Shown in pieces: positions 39,803 through 48,709 of a stretch of DNA of 64,000 nucleotides. Origin of the DNA: Kitasatospora sp. NBC_00240 (GTDB taxonomy: Bacteria; Actinomycetota; Actinomycetes; Streptomycetales; Streptomycetaceae); the NCBI RefSeq assembly GCF_026342405.1, contig NZ_JAPEMU010000001.1:3224001-3288000 (forward strand). The letters are read 5' to 3'. The notes beneath the pieces are model-generated. The model was not told the origin of the DNA and did no database searches. It saw only the letters and a program-made list of their open reading frames with translations. Position 1 is the stretch's first letter. Each line of letters starts with the position of its first letter. The translations under genes and the position numbers were made by a program.

Positions 39803-40570
39803 ATGTGGCTGCTCCTGCTGATCCCCGCCTGCGTCGCCGCCGTGCTCTCCTGCATGCGGCTGGTCCGGATCGCGGCCACCGCCGACGCCCTGGCCGGAGC
39901 GGACGCCCCGCGCCCGGCCGAGGCCGTCGGGATCGGCCTGTACGAGACGGCGTACCTCGCCGGCGGCCCGGCCCGGGTGGTCGACCTCGCGCTGGTACTG
40001 ATGGCCTCGCGCGGCCGGCTGCACCTGGCGCACACCGGGTGGACCAGCGTGGCGGACCCGCGCGGGCGCAGCCGCCTGGAGCGGGCGCTGATCGCCGCCG
40101 TCGGCCCGGACGGCCAGTGCCGCACCGGTGAGCTGCGGCAGGCGATGGCCTCCCACCCGACGGTGATGGAGGTCGGCGCCCGGCTGTCGCTGGCCGGCCT
40201 GGCCACCCCGGCGGCGGTCCGGCAGAGCACCGCGACGGCCGTCCGGCACGTACGCCAGGCCCTGCTGCTCGCGCTGGTCCTGCTCGGCGCCGCGATCATC
40301 CTGGGCGCTCCCGACGGGGAGGACCCGGCGGCGGCCTTCGCCTGGTTCGCGCTGCCGGTGATCCTCACCTCGGGCACCCTGCTGATGGCCCGGGTCGACG
40401 TCTACCCGTACACCCGCTGGGCCTCCCCGGCCGGGCAGGAGGTCCTGCGGGCGGTCCGGCTGCCGCGCCAGGAGGCGGCCGACCGGGAGCAGGAGCTGCT
40501 GACCGCGGTGGCGATGGCCGGCCCGGCCGCCGTCCAGGACGCCCGGCTGCGCGCGGCGCTTCGGCACTGA
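39803..40570 (+). CDS. TIGR04222-type membrane protein without Cys tail
   Basis: The 255-residue protein is a shorter relative of the product at 37631: an N-terminal membrane helix, GLYETAYLAGGPARVVDLALVLMASRGRLHLA, a basic helical stretch, and two membrane helices near residues 153-170 and 180-197. It ends LLTAVAMAGPAAVQDARLRAALRH with no Ser/Cys/Gly tail. Three cysteines are scattered in the N-terminal half. The inverted repeat GGAACGGTTCC lies 32 bases upstream (39761-39771) and may be regulatory. The role is unknown. Confidence 0.8.
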   Translation: MWLLLLIPACVAAVLSCMRLVRIAATADALAGADAPRPAEAVGIGLYETAYLAGGPARVVDLALVLMASRGRLHLAHTGWTSVADPRGRSRLERALIAAVGPDGQCRTGELRQAMASHPTVMEVGARLSLAGLATPAAVRQSTATAVRHVRQALLLALVLLGAAIILGAPDGEDPAAAFAWFALPVILTSGTLLMARVDVYPYTRWASPAGQEVLRAVRLPRQEAADREQELLTAVAMAGPAAVQDARLRAALRH

Positions 40571-40602
40571 ACCCCCGGCCCGGGCGGCGCCCCGGGAACG
40601 CC

Positions 40603-40636
40603 GAAGGGTGCCGCCCCGACCGGGGCGGCACCCTTC
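40603..40636. terminator. Bidirectional hairpin terminator
   Basis: A perfect 15-bp stem (GAAGGGTGCCGCCCC, 40603-40617, with 40622-40636, loop GACC) separates the convergent TIGR04222 and hemQ genes. Confidence 0.9.
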
Positions 40637-40661
40637 GTTCGTCCGACCGGACGGCGTCAGG

Positions 40662-41405
40662 TCACGCCAGGCCGTTCAGCAGCTCGGCGACCGGCTTGCG
40701 GCGCCCGGTGAAGAACGGCACCTCCTCGCGCACGTGCAGGCGGGCCCGCGACGGGCGCAGGTCGCGCATCAGGTCGACGATCCGGTGCAGCTCGTCCGCC
40801 TCGAAGGCGAGCAGCCACTCGTAGTCGCCGAGCGCGAACGAGGCCACCGTGTTGGCCCGCACGTCGGGGTAGCCGCGCGCCATCCTGCCGTGCTCGGCGA
40901 GCATCGCGCGACGCTCGTCGTCCGGCAGCAGGTACCACTCGTAGGAGCGGACGAACGGGTACACGCAGATGTAGTCGCGCGGGGCCTCGTCGGCGAGGAA
41001 GGCCGGGATGTGCGACTTGTTGAACTCCGCCGGGCGGTGCAGCGCCATGTTGGACCAGACCGGCTCCAGGCGGCGGCCGAGGCCGGTGCGACGGAAGCGG
41101 TTGTACGCCTCCTGCAGGTCGTCGGAGTCCTCGGCGTGCCACCAGATCATGACGTCGGCGTCGGCCCGCAGCCCGGACACGTCGTAGGTGCCGCGCACCG
41201 TGACGTCCTTGGCGGCCAGCTGCGCGAACAGCTCGTCGACCTCGGCCGCGAGGGCGGCGCGGTCGTCGGGCAGGTTGTCCTTGAGCTTGAACACCGACCA
41301 CAAGGTGTACCGGATCACCTGGTTGAGGTCGCGGGCCTTCTTCTTCTCGGGCTGCTGCGCGGCTGCCTGCTCGGCGGCCGCCTGCGGCTCAGTGCTGTCA
41401 GTCAT
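40662..41405 (-). CDS. hemQ: Coproheme decarboxylase HemQ
   Basis: HemQ (ChdC) converts coproheme to haem b using peroxide, the last step of the Gram-positive coproporphyrin-dependent pathway. The 247-residue product begins with an Ala/Gln/Glu-rich lead, then [17 protein letters not shown]. Candidate active-site residues are the histidine in FNKSHIPAF, the tyrosine in SYEWYLLPD and the proximal histidine in [13 protein letters not shown]. The ATG (41403-41405) overlaps the hemY stop by 4 bases, so the two are co-translated. Confidence 0.95.
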   Translation of the reverse strand: MTDSTEPQAAAEQAAAQQPEKKKARDLNQVIRYTLWSVFKLKDNLPDDRAALAAEVDELFAQLAAKDVTVRGTYDVSGLRADADVMIWWHAEDSDDLQEAYNRFRRTGLGRRLEPVWSNMALHRPAEFNKSHIPAFLADEAPRDYICVYPFVRSYEWYLLPDDERRAMLAEHGRMARGYPDVRANTVASFALGDYEWLLAFEADELHRIVDLMRDLRPSRARLHVREEVPFFTGRRKPVAELLNGLA

Positions 41406-42826
41406 GCGGACATTGTCCCTTCTGTGACGGCCGCCCCGGCGGCCGGGGTCAACACCTTGTCGACGGCCGCGCGGGCGCTCGCGACGCAGGCCGGAATGCC
41501 CACCCCGTCGTACGCGGCGCCGCACAGGGCCAGCGCGCCGAGCCGCTCGACGCCCGCCCGGATCCGGGCCACCCGGTCGAGGTGGCCGACCGGGTACTGC
41601 GGCAGGCCGTCCCGCCAGCGGGTGACCGCCGTGTCGTACGGCTCGGCGGTCAGGCCGACGGCCGCGCCGAGGTCGGCCAGCGAACGGGCGACCAGCTCCT
41701 CGTCGGGGAGGTCCAGGGCCTGCTCCTCGCGGTGGCGCCCGAGCGAGGTGCGCAGCAGGAAGCTGTCGGGCGCCGAGCGCTCCAGCCAGCCCCACTTGTT
41801 CGAGGAGAAGGTGGACGCCTTGATCTGCCGGCCGTCCACCGGCGGCACCAGGAACCCGCTGCCGGCCGGCGGCAGGGGCAGGTCGGCGCGGCGGAAGGCC
41901 ATCGTGACCAGGGCCATCCCCGCGTACTCGACCCGGGACAGCTCGCCGGCCGCGCCGGGGGCGTCGGCGCGCAGCAGCCGGGCGGCCTCGGGCGCCGGCA
42001 CGGCCAGCACCACGGCCTCCGCGTGCAGCAGCTCGCCGCCGACGACCACACGCCAGCCCTCGTGGGTGCGGCGCAGCTCGTCCACCGGACTGCCGGTCCG
42101 CAGGTCGGCGCCGGCCGTGCGGCAGGCGACGGCGACGGCCTCGGGCAGGGTGCCGAGGCCGCCCTCCAGACCCTGGAAGACCGGGCCGCCGCCGCTCTGC
42201 GGTCGGGTCGCCAGCTCGTGCACGCCGTCGAGCAGCGGGCCTCCGGTGCGGGCCAGGGCGAGCAGCTGGGGGACGGCCGCGCGCAGCGAGATCTCGTCCG
42301 CGTGGCCCGCGTAGACGCCGCCGAGCAGCGGCTCGACCAGCCGGTCGACCACCTCGCGGCCGAGCCGCGCCGCCACGTACGCGCCGATGGCGATGTCGTC
42401 GCCGACCGCCGGGGTGCTCTCCTCCCGACCGGCCCTGGCCAGGCCCTCCGGGGTGAGCACGCCGGAGGCGGCGAGCGCGTCGAGGTCACCGGGGACGCCC
42501 ATCACCTGGCCGCCGGGCAGCGGGCGCAGCGCGTCCCTGGTCCAGATCGCGGCCTTGGCGGTGCCGGGCGGCTGCAGCGCGTCGGCCAGGCCGACGGAGC
42601 GGGCCAGGGCGACCGCCTCCGGGCGGCGGGCCAGCATCGACTCGGCGCCGAGGTCGACCTTCACCCCGCCGACCTCGCCGCCCCGCAGCTTGCCGCCGAG
42701 GCGGTCCGAGGCCTCCAGGAGGGTGACGGCGGCTCTCCCGCCGCCACCGTCCGCCCCGCTGAGGAAGGCGGCCGCGGCGAGGCCCGCGATACCGCCGCCG
42801 ATCACGACGACATGAGGTTGCGACAT
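41402..42826 (-). CDS. hemY: Coproporphyrinogen/protoporphyrinogen oxidase
   Basis: The 474-residue FAD-dependent oxidase has the dinucleotide motif [18 protein letters not shown] at residues 6-23, [13 protein letters not shown], and the C-terminal FAD contact [20 protein letters not shown]. In bacteria with HemQ this enzyme oxidises coproporphyrinogen III to coproporphyrin III. It overlaps hemQ by 4 bases. The ferrochelatase is not in the window, and hemE lies 10 kb away. Confidence 0.95.
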   Translation of the reverse strand: MSQPHVVVIGGGIAGLAAAAFLSGADGGGGRAAVTLLEASDRLGGKLRGGEVGGVKVDLGAESMLARRPEAVALARSVGLADALQPPGTAKAAIWTRDALRPLPGGQVMGVPGDLDALAASGVLTPEGLARAGREESTPAVGDDIAIGAYVAARLGREVVDRLVEPLLGGVYAGHADEISLRAAVPQLLALARTGGPLLDGVHELATRPQSGGGPVFQGLEGGLGTLPEAVAVACRTAGADLRTGSPVDELRRTHEGWRVVVGGELLHAEAVVLAVPAPEAARLLRADAPGAAGELSRVEYAGMALVTMAFRRADLPLPPAGSGFLVPPVDGRQIKASTFSSNKWGWLERSAPDSFLLRTSLGRHREEQALDLPDEELVARSLADLGAAVGLTAEPYDTAVTRWRDGLPQYPVGHLDRVARIRAGVERLGALALCGAAYDGVGIPACVASARAAVDKVLTPAAGAAVTEGTMSA

Positions 42827-42860
42827 GCTTCGCAGTCTTGCAGAGAGCCGGGCGAAGGCC

Positions 42861-43448
42861 TCAATCCGTACGCGGACGGGCGGGCAGCAGGGCGTCCAGG
42901 TCGATGACGAGCGGGAACGGCACGGGGCGCTCCAGCTTGTCCCGGTAGATCCCGGCGGGCGCGTAGGAGGAGGTGACGGTGTCCAGTTCGTAGACGTGCA
43001 CGACGGGCGCGCCGTTCTCCTCCTCGATCAGCCAGTAGTGCGGGATGCCGGCCTCGGCGTACTTGCGGACCTTGACGGTGCGGTCGCGGTGCGCGGACTC
43101 GGGGGAGACGACCTCGACGACCAGGGAGACCTCGTCGGGGGCGAACCAGGTGCGGTCGGGATCGTAGTCCGTCACGGCGGCGACCAGATCGGGCTCGGGA
43201 CGATTGCGCTTGTCCAGCCGGATCGTCATCTCGCGCTCGACGAGCGTGCCGCCGGGCGCCTGGTCCGCAAGAGCCACGGTCAGGGCCGTCACAACGCGAC
43301 CGTGCCAGGAACGCTGCGGGGACATCATGAAGACAAGTGCTCCGTCGATCAGTTCGGTGTGCCGGGGCGCTTCGGTCAGCCGGTCGAGGTCCTCGGCGAA
43401 CCAGCCCTCGGCACGGGGCGGTCGCATCCAGTCGGGCAGCGCACTCAT
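42861..43448 (-). CDS. Uma2 family endonuclease-like protein (DUF820)
   Basis: The 195-residue protein has the restriction-endonuclease-like core of the Uma2 family: LIDGALVFMMSPQRSWHGRVV, PEPDLVAAV, then the catalytic-type SLVVEVVSPESAHRDRTVKVRKYAEAGIPHYWLIE, with the E-x-V-S-x-x-S and D/K residues in place. Such genes are abundant in Streptomyces and cyanobacteria, usually solitary, and their biological role is unknown. No toxin-antitoxin partner is seen. Confidence 0.88.
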   Translation of the reverse strand: MSALPDWMRPPRAEGWFAEDLDRLTEAPRHTELIDGALVFMMSPQRSWHGRVVTALTVALADQAPGGTLVEREMTIRLDKRNRPEPDLVAAVTDYDPDRTWFAPDEVSLVVEVVSPESAHRDRTVKVRKYAEAGIPHYWLIEEENGAPVVHVYELDTVTSSYAPAGIYRDKLERPVPFPLVIDLDALLPARPRTD

Positions 43449-43457
43449 GGGCCCAGC

Positions 43458-44183
43458 CTAGCCAAGCCGGGGCTTCGCCGGGGGCCGCCGGCGCCCGGCG
43501 ACGCCGAAGCCGACGGCGCACAGCAGCACGACGGCGGCGGACACCAGCAGCGGGAGCTGCGGACGGTGGCCGGCGGTGAGCATCCAGGCGCCGAGCAGGC
43601 CGCCGAGGAACATCGCCACCACCCCGGCCGCCCGCAGCAACGCCGAGCCGGCGTCGCCGTTCCGGGCCGGGTCGCGTCCGACCACCGGGGCCAGCCCGCT
43701 GATCACGGAGGTGAGCGCGCGGGTGGTGAGCGTGGTCGGCAGTTCGGCGACCCGGGCCCGCAGGGTGGTGACGCTGCGCAGGCCCATCGCCAGCGCCGTC
43801 AGGGCGATCACCAGGTAGAGGTGGCCGGTCAGCGGCTCGTCGAGCCTGCCGATCCCGCCCGCGGCCAGGCCGGCGCCGCCGAGCAGCAGGGCCTCCGCCA
43901 CCAGTCCGGCGACGAACCAGCGGTGGCGGCGGGCCTCGACCCTGGTCTCCAGCAGGGCGCCGGCCAGGTTGCCGACGGCGAAGGCCCCCAGCGAGACGGC
44001 GGAGGCCGTGACGGACAGGCCCGGGCCGCCGGCCAGCCCGAAGGCGAGGAAGAGCATGTTCCCCGTCATCAGCGCGGTGAAGACGTGGCCGAGCGCGAGC
44101 AGGCTGACGGCCTCGATCACCCCCGTGGTCAGGGTCAGCACGATCAGCACGGCGTCGAGCGCGGCGCTGCGCCTCAGGGTCAA
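43458..44183 (-). CDS. DUF1275 (YoaK-type) membrane protein
   Basis: A multi-pass membrane protein of about 241 residues with the family pattern TTGVIEAVSLLALGHVFTALMTGNMLFLAFG near the start and six or so hydrophobic helices. The function of DUF1275 proteins is not known. The start at TTG 44183 (LTLRRSAALDAV) was chosen because GGAAGGAA lies 8 bases upstream; a GTG at 44219 and a frame open to 44258 are alternatives. Confidence 0.8.
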   Translation of the reverse strand: MTLRRSAALDAVLIVLTLTTGVIEAVSLLALGHVFTALMTGNMLFLAFGLAGGPGLSVTASAVSLGAFAVGNLAGALLETRVEARRHRWFVAGLVAEALLLGGAGLAAGGIGRLDEPLTGHLYLVIALTALAMGLRSVTTLRARVAELPTTLTTRALTSVISGLAPVVGRDPARNGDAGSALLRAAGVVAMFLGGLLGAWMLTAGHRPQLPLLVSAAVVLLCAVGFGVAGRRRPPAKPRLG

Positions 44184-44394
44184 GGCCGGTTTCCTTCCCT
44201 CGGACGACGAACCACCCACTCTCGCGTTCCGCCGCGGAGCGGCCCGGCATTGGGCCATGTGTGGGGGCGGTGGGGCCCGGCCCGCGGGTGGCGGTTCCGG
44301 TCCGGGGGCGCCGGTAGGCCCAGCTGGTGGCGGGCGCGGACGGCCCGTCAGGTGGCGTAATGCGGTGGCAACGAAAAACCCGCCGGTACGCCCC

Positions 44395-44412
44395 TAGGGT
44401 TCTGCCAGAACC
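44395..44412 (+). promoter_or_regulatory. Promoter -10 and operator before the GntR operon
   Basis: TAGGGT (44395-44400) is a good actinobacterial -10. It overlaps the first bases of a perfect 7+1+7 inverted repeat, GGTTCTGCCAGAACC (44398-44412), about 60 bases before the GntR start. The placement would let a bound repressor block RNA polymerase. Confidence 0.55.
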
Positions 44413-44472
44413 AACCGCCCGGCGCCGCCGCCCGGCGGACGACCATCGGCCCCCAGCACCGGAGCAGTCGCG

Positions 44473-45237
44473 ATGAGCACCGAGAACCCGCCCCGGCCGA
44501 CCGGGGCCTGCCAGCCCCGCCGGCCCCGCGCGGACCGGGCCCGGCAGGTCGCCGACGTGCTGCGCCAGCAGGTGCTGAGCGAGGTGTACGGGCCCCGGCC
44601 GCTGCCGCACGAGGAGGTGCTGGCCGAGGAGTTCGGGGAGTCCCGGAACACCATCCGGGAGGCGCTCGACCTGCTGCGGACGGAGGGCCTGGTCCGCCGG
44701 GTGCCCGGGTCGGGGACGCTGGTGGTGGCGGAGAAGGTGCCGCACGGGCTGAACCGCCTGATGGGGCTCGCCGAGACCTTGCACGAGCACGGCGAGGTCA
44801 CCAACGAGGTCCGCTCGTTCGGCCCGGTCCGCGCCCCGGGCCCGGTGGCCCGCCGGCTGCGGCTGCCGGACGGCGCGGACGTGGTGTACGTCGAGCGGGT
44901 GCGGCGGCTGAACGGGCTGCCGCTGTCGCTGGACCTCACCTATCTGGCCCCCGACATCGGCGCCGCCCTGGACGCCGAGGACCTGGTCCACCAGGACGTC
45001 TTCCAGCTGATCGAGGAGGTCGCCGGGCAGCCGCTCGGCTCGGCCGACATCACCCTGGAGGCGGTGAACGCCGACGCGCACTCGGCCACCGTGCTGGAGG
45101 TCCCGCGCGGCGGGGCCCTGCTGATGCTGGAGCGGCTGACCACGCTGGCCGACGGCCGCCCGGTGGACCTGGAGTACATCCGGTTCCGCGGCGACCGGAT
45201 CACCATGCAGGGCCGGCTGCTGCGCTCCGCGCTCTGA
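44473..45237 (+). CDS. GntR/UTRA family transcriptional regulator
   Basis: The 254-residue protein has an N-terminal GntR winged helix (about residues 22-88: RQVADVLRQQVLSEVYGPRPLP, EEFGESRNTIREALDLLRTEGLVRRVPGSGTLV) and a C-terminal UTRA/HutC-type ligand domain (YVERVRRLNGLPLSLDLTYL). It stands first in a rightward series with a ferredoxin, an ABC importer and a flavoprotein and probably controls them through the inverted repeat at 44398. The 139 bp to the next gene holds degenerate repeats of CCCGACCTGCC. The inducer is unknown. Confidence 0.9.
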   Translation: MSTENPPRPTGACQPRRPRADRARQVADVLRQQVLSEVYGPRPLPHEEVLAEEFGESRNTIREALDLLRTEGLVRRVPGSGTLVVAEKVPHGLNRLMGLAETLHEHGEVTNEVRSFGPVRAPGPVARRLRLPDGADVVYVERVRRLNGLPLSLDLTYLAPDIGAALDAEDLVHQDVFQLIEEVAGQPLGSADITLEAVNADAHSATVLEVPRGGALLMLERLTTLADGRPVDLEYIRFRGDRITMQGRLLRSAL

Positions 45238-45376
45238 CCCGCGACCTCCCCCACCCGACCTGCCCCGACTCCCTCACCCGACCTGCCGCGACCTGCCCCG
45301 CAGCTGCTTCCGCAGCCGCCTGCCCGCGGTCGCGTTCCCGTAGCCGCATTCACGTAGCCGATTCCCGGAGACCCCC

Positions 45377-45604
45377 ATGGCGCTCGCCGACCACCGCTCC
45401 GACGTGCCCGTCACCATCGACGGCTCGCTCTGCATCGACGGCTGCACGCTCTGCGTGGAAATGTGCCCGCTCGACTCGCTGGCCATCGACCCGGACACCA
45501 ACAAGGCCTTCATGCACGTCGACGAGTGCTGGTACTGCGGCCCGTGCGCCGCCCGCTGTCCCACCGGGGCGGTCACCGTCAACATGCCCTATCTGCTGCG
45601 CTGA
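45377..45604 (+). CDS. Two-cluster [4Fe-4S] ferredoxin-like protein
   Basis: A 75-residue protein with eight cysteines in two clusters: CIDGCTLCVEMCP (spacing C-x3-C-x2-C-x3-C) and CWYCGPCAARCP (C-x2-C-x2-C-x3-C). The extra residue in the first cluster is unusual for ferredoxins. The arrangement recalls the AprB subunit of adenylylsulfate reductase. The AprA-like flavoprotein at 48710 is the likely electron partner. Confidence 0.9.
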   Translation: MALADHRSDVPVTIDGSLCIDGCTLCVEMCPLDSLAIDPDTNKAFMHVDECWYCGPCAARCPTGAVTVNMPYLLR

Positions 45605-45617
45605 GGAGCGTTCCCCG

Positions 45618-47087
45618 ATGTCACGCCGCCCGCTGTCCCACCGCCCGACGTCCCGCCCGCTCAGACCGTCGTCGTCCCGGCGCCCGTCCGCCGCCCGGGG
45701 CCCGCTGCCGGCCGGCCCGCTGCCGCTCGCCCTGCTGGCCGCCGCCGTGCTGGCCGGCCTCACCGGCTGCTCGTCCGCCGACGCCTCGTCGGGCGGCGCC
45801 GTGGAGGTGGTGGTCGGGTACCAGTCCAAGACCATCAACACCGTCACCGCCGGCACCCTGCTCCGGGCCCGGGGGTACCTCGAGCAGCAGCTCGCCGCCG
45901 AGGGCAGGAAGAACGGCCGTACGTACAAGGTCAGTTGGCAGGACTACGACTCCGGCGCGCCGATCACCGCGCAGATGCTGGCCGACAAGACCGACATCGG
46001 CTCGATGGGCGACTACCCGCTGCTGATCAACGGGTCGCGGGCCCAGGAGGCCGGCGGGGCGGGCACCCGGCTGGTCTCGGTCACCGGCTACAACCCGCTG
46101 GGCGCGCTCAACAGCGTGGTGGTGCCGAACGGTTCGCCCGCGCACACGCTGGCCGACCTGAAGGGCAAGAAGGTCTCCACCTCGGTCGGCTCGGCCGCCG
46201 ACGGCACCCTCGTCCAGGCGCTGCGCAAGGCCGGCGTGCCGGACACCGAGATCTCCAAGCAGAACCAGCAACCCGCCATCGGCGCCTCCGCGTTGAAGGC
46301 CGGCGGGGTGGACGCGCTGGCCCAGTTCGTGGCCTGGCCCGGCCAGGTGGTGTTCGCCGGCGACGCCCGGCTGCTCTACGACGGCGCGGCGCTGGCCCGC
46401 CCCACCCTGCACGGCGTGGTGGTCCGGCAGAAGTACGCCACCGAGCACCCCGAGGTGATCGAGGCCTTCCTGCGCGCCCAGGCGGACGCCACCCGCTACC
46501 TCAACGAGCAGCCGCTGGCCGCCTCGCAGGAGGTCGCCGCGGCGACCGGCCTGGCCCCCGAGGTGGTCCACCTCTACAACGGCCCGAACGGCATCGCCAC
46601 CTTCGGACTGCCGCTGCGGCCCGAACTGCTGGCCGCGCTGCGCGAGGACGTCCCGTTCCTGAAGTCGGTCGGCGTGCTGAAGGCACTGGACCTGGACGCC
46701 TTCGTCGACCCCTCCTACCTGGCGAAGGCCGCCCTGCCGGAGATCGCGCCGGCCCGGATCACCGGCACCGACGCGGTCTGCGGGCAGCCGGTCACCGACC
46801 CGGCGAAGGCCGGCGAGATCTGGTTCGACGGGGAGGACAGCACCCGGCCCGCCGCCACCCCGGCCTGCCTGCTGAAGGCGGTCAAGGCGGCCGCCGGCAA
46901 GAAGGTCCGGGCCGCCTACGTGCCCGACGCGACCACCGGCACCCGCTGGTTCGCCGACAAGGACCACTGGGCGCAGGACGGCGCCGACCTGCTGCCCTTC
47001 ACCACCGAGGACGGCCTCAAGGCCTACCTGGCCGCCCACCCGGGCGCGAAGCGGATCGGCTACGAAGAAGCCCTGGCGGCGTCGTGA
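45618..47087 (+). CDS. ABC transporter substrate-binding lipoprotein with NosL-like C-terminal part
   Basis: The 489-residue protein has a long Arg/Pro-rich N-terminus, a membrane stretch and lipobox AGLTGC with C51. Residues about 65-375 form an SsuA/TauA-type binding protein (VVVGYQSKTINTVTAGTLLRARGYLEQQL; IGSMGDYPLLINGSR; VSTSVGSAADGTL). The last 100 residues (CGQPVTDPAKAGEIWFDG; AYVPDATTGTRWFADKDHW; FTTEDGLKAYLAAHPG) look like a separate NosL-like domain, which is unusual for a binding protein. It overlaps the permease start by 4 bases. The ligand may be a sulfonate-like or other sulfur compound, inferred from family and neighbours. Confidence 0.85.
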   Translation: MSRRPLSHRPTSRPLRPSSSRRPSAARGPLPAGPLPLALLAAAVLAGLTGCSSADASSGGAVEVVVGYQSKTINTVTAGTLLRARGYLEQQLAAEGRKNGRTYKVSWQDYDSGAPITAQMLADKTDIGSMGDYPLLINGSRAQEAGGAGTRLVSVTGYNPLGALNSVVVPNGSPAHTLADLKGKKVSTSVGSAADGTLVQALRKAGVPDTEISKQNQQPAIGASALKAGGVDALAQFVAWPGQVVFAGDARLLYDGAALARPTLHGVVVRQKYATEHPEVIEAFLRAQADATRYLNEQPLAASQEVAAATGLAPEVVHLYNGPNGIATFGLPLRPELLAALREDVPFLKSVGVLKALDLDAFVDPSYLAKAALPEIAPARITGTDAVCGQPVTDPAKAGEIWFDGEDSTRPAATPACLLKAVKAAAGKKVRAAYVPDATTGTRWFADKDHWAQDGADLLPFTTEDGLKAYLAAHPGAKRIGYEEALAAS

Positions 47088-47932
47088 CCGCCACCCTCCG
47101 GCGGGCCCCGGCACCCGCCGGGGCCACCGCCCCGGCGGCCCCGCGGCGCCCGGCGCCCTGGCGCCGCCGGGCCCTGCGGGCCGGCTCGCTGCTGGCCTTC
47201 GCCGGCCTGTGGCAGCTGCTCACCGCCGCCAAGGTGCGCCTCTGGGTGCGGTTCGACCACCTGCCGACCGCCGTCCAGGTCTGGCAGGCCTTCGGCCGGC
47301 AGCTGGCCACCGACCAGTACTGGCAGGACCTCGCGGACAGCCTGCGCCGGATCGGCAGCGGGTTCCTGCTGGCGGCCGTCCTCGGGGTGGCCGCCGGGGT
47401 GGCGACGGCCCGCTCGCGCTGGGCGTCCGACCTGCTCGGACCGGTGCTGGAGGTGGTCCGCCCGGTGCCGGCGATCGCGCTGGTGCCGGTGGCGATCATG
47501 CTCTTCCCGGACAACGAGCAGGGCATCGTCTTCATCACCTTCGCGGCCGCGTTCTTCCCCGTCACCGTCTCCACCCGGCATGCCGTGCGGGCCGTCCCGC
47601 CGCTCTGGGAGGAGGCCGTGCGCACCATGGGCGGCGGCCGGTGGCGGGTGCTGTGGAGCGTGGTGCTGCCGGGTGCCCTGCCCGGGGTGGTCGGCGGCCT
47701 GTCGGTCGGCATCGGCGTGTCCTGGATCTGCGTGATCTCCGCCGAGATGGTCTCCGGCCAGTTCGGTGTCGGCTACCGCACCTGGCAGTCGTACACCGTG
47801 CTCGACTACCCCGGCGTCTTCGTCGGGATGGCCACCATCGGCCTGCTCGGGTGGCTGACCTCGGGCGCCGTCGAACTCCTCGGCCGCCGCGTCACCCGCT
47901 GGCTGCCGACCCGACCCGGGAGCGCCCGATGA
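47084..47932 (+). CDS. ABC transporter permease (SsuC/TauC type)
   Basis: The 282-residue inner-membrane permease has about six membrane segments and the EAA loop EEAVRTMGGGRWRVLWSVVLPGALPGVVGGL that docks the ATPase. It starts at a GTG overlapping the stop of the binding protein (GTGA) and ends overlapping the ATPase start (ATGA), so all three subunits are translated in series. Confidence 0.92.
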   Translation: MTATLRRAPAPAGATAPAAPRRPAPWRRRALRAGSLLAFAGLWQLLTAAKVRLWVRFDHLPTAVQVWQAFGRQLATDQYWQDLADSLRRIGSGFLLAAVLGVAAGVATARSRWASDLLGPVLEVVRPVPAIALVPVAIMLFPDNEQGIVFITFAAAFFPVTVSTRHAVRAVPPLWEEAVRTMGGGRWRVLWSVVLPGALPGVVGGLSVGIGVSWICVISAEMVSGQFGVGYRTWQSYTVLDYPGVFVGMATIGLLGWLTSGAVELLGRRVTRWLPTRPGSAR

Positions 47933-48696
47933 GCACCGCGACCGCCACCGCCGCAGCCACCGCGACCACCGGCCTGCGGCTGACCGCCCGGGGCCTCGGT
48001 CTCGGGCACGCCGGGCACCCCGTCCTGAGCGGCCTCGACCTGGACGTCGCACCGGGCGAGGTGCTGACCGTGGTCGGCGCGTCCGGCTGCGGCAAGTCGA
48101 CCCTGCTGCGGGCGCTGGCCGGCCTGCTGGCACCCACCGCCGGCGAACTCCTGGCCGACGGAGAGCCGCTCACCGGCCCGCACGCCGACCGGGCGCTGGT
48201 GTTCCAGGAGGACGGCCTGCTGCCCTGGCGCAGCGTCCGCCGCAACGTCGAACTCCCGCTCGCCATCCGGCGGGTACCGCGGGCCGAGCGGGCCCGGCCG
48301 GTCGCCGAGTGGCTGGGCCTGGTCGGCCTGGACGGCCATCAGGGCAGGCTGCCGAGGCAGTTGTCCGGCGGCCAGCGCCAGCGCGTCCAGCTGGCCCGGG
48401 CCCTGGTCGGCGCGCCGCGGGCCGTCCTGATGGACGAGCCGTTCGGCGCGCTCGACGCCCAGAACCGCGCCGCCATGCAGCAGTTGCTGCTCACCGTCCG
48501 GGAGCGGCTGCGCTGCACCGTGGTCTTCGTCACCCATGACGTGGACGAGGCGCTGCTGCTCGGCGACCGGGTCGCGGTGCTCGGCGGCGGCAGGATCGCC
48601 GCGCTGCACGACGTACCCCGCCCCCGCGAGGCCGCCGCCCGCACCGACCCCGCCGTACTGCGCCTGCGCGAGGCCGTCCTCGCCGGGCTGTCCTGA
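47929..48696 (+). CDS. ABC transporter ATP-binding protein (SsuB/TauB type)
   Basis: The 255-residue ATPase has Walker A GASGCGKST, the Q-loop VFQEDGLLPW, signature LSGGQRQRV, Walker B AVLMDEPFGALD and the switch histidine in FVTHDVDEAL. It powers the adjacent permease. It overlaps the permease stop by 4 bases. Confidence 0.95.
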   Translation: MSTATATAAATATTGLRLTARGLGLGHAGHPVLSGLDLDVAPGEVLTVVGASGCGKSTLLRALAGLLAPTAGELLADGEPLTGPHADRALVFQEDGLLPWRSVRRNVELPLAIRRVPRAERARPVAEWLGLVGLDGHQGRLPRQLSGGQRQRVQLARALVGAPRAVLMDEPFGALDAQNRAAMQQLLLTVRERLRCTVVFVTHDVDEALLLGDRVAVLGGGRIAALHDVPRPREAAARTDPAVLRLREAVLAGLS

Positions 48697-48709
48697 AAGG
48701 CCGCTGACC

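Noticed and set aside
45240..45370. Tandem repeat array or CRISPR-like structure before the ferredoxin gene
   Set aside because: The repeats (CCCGACCTGCC) are short, degenerate and not separated by unique spacers; they look like simple low-complexity sequence.
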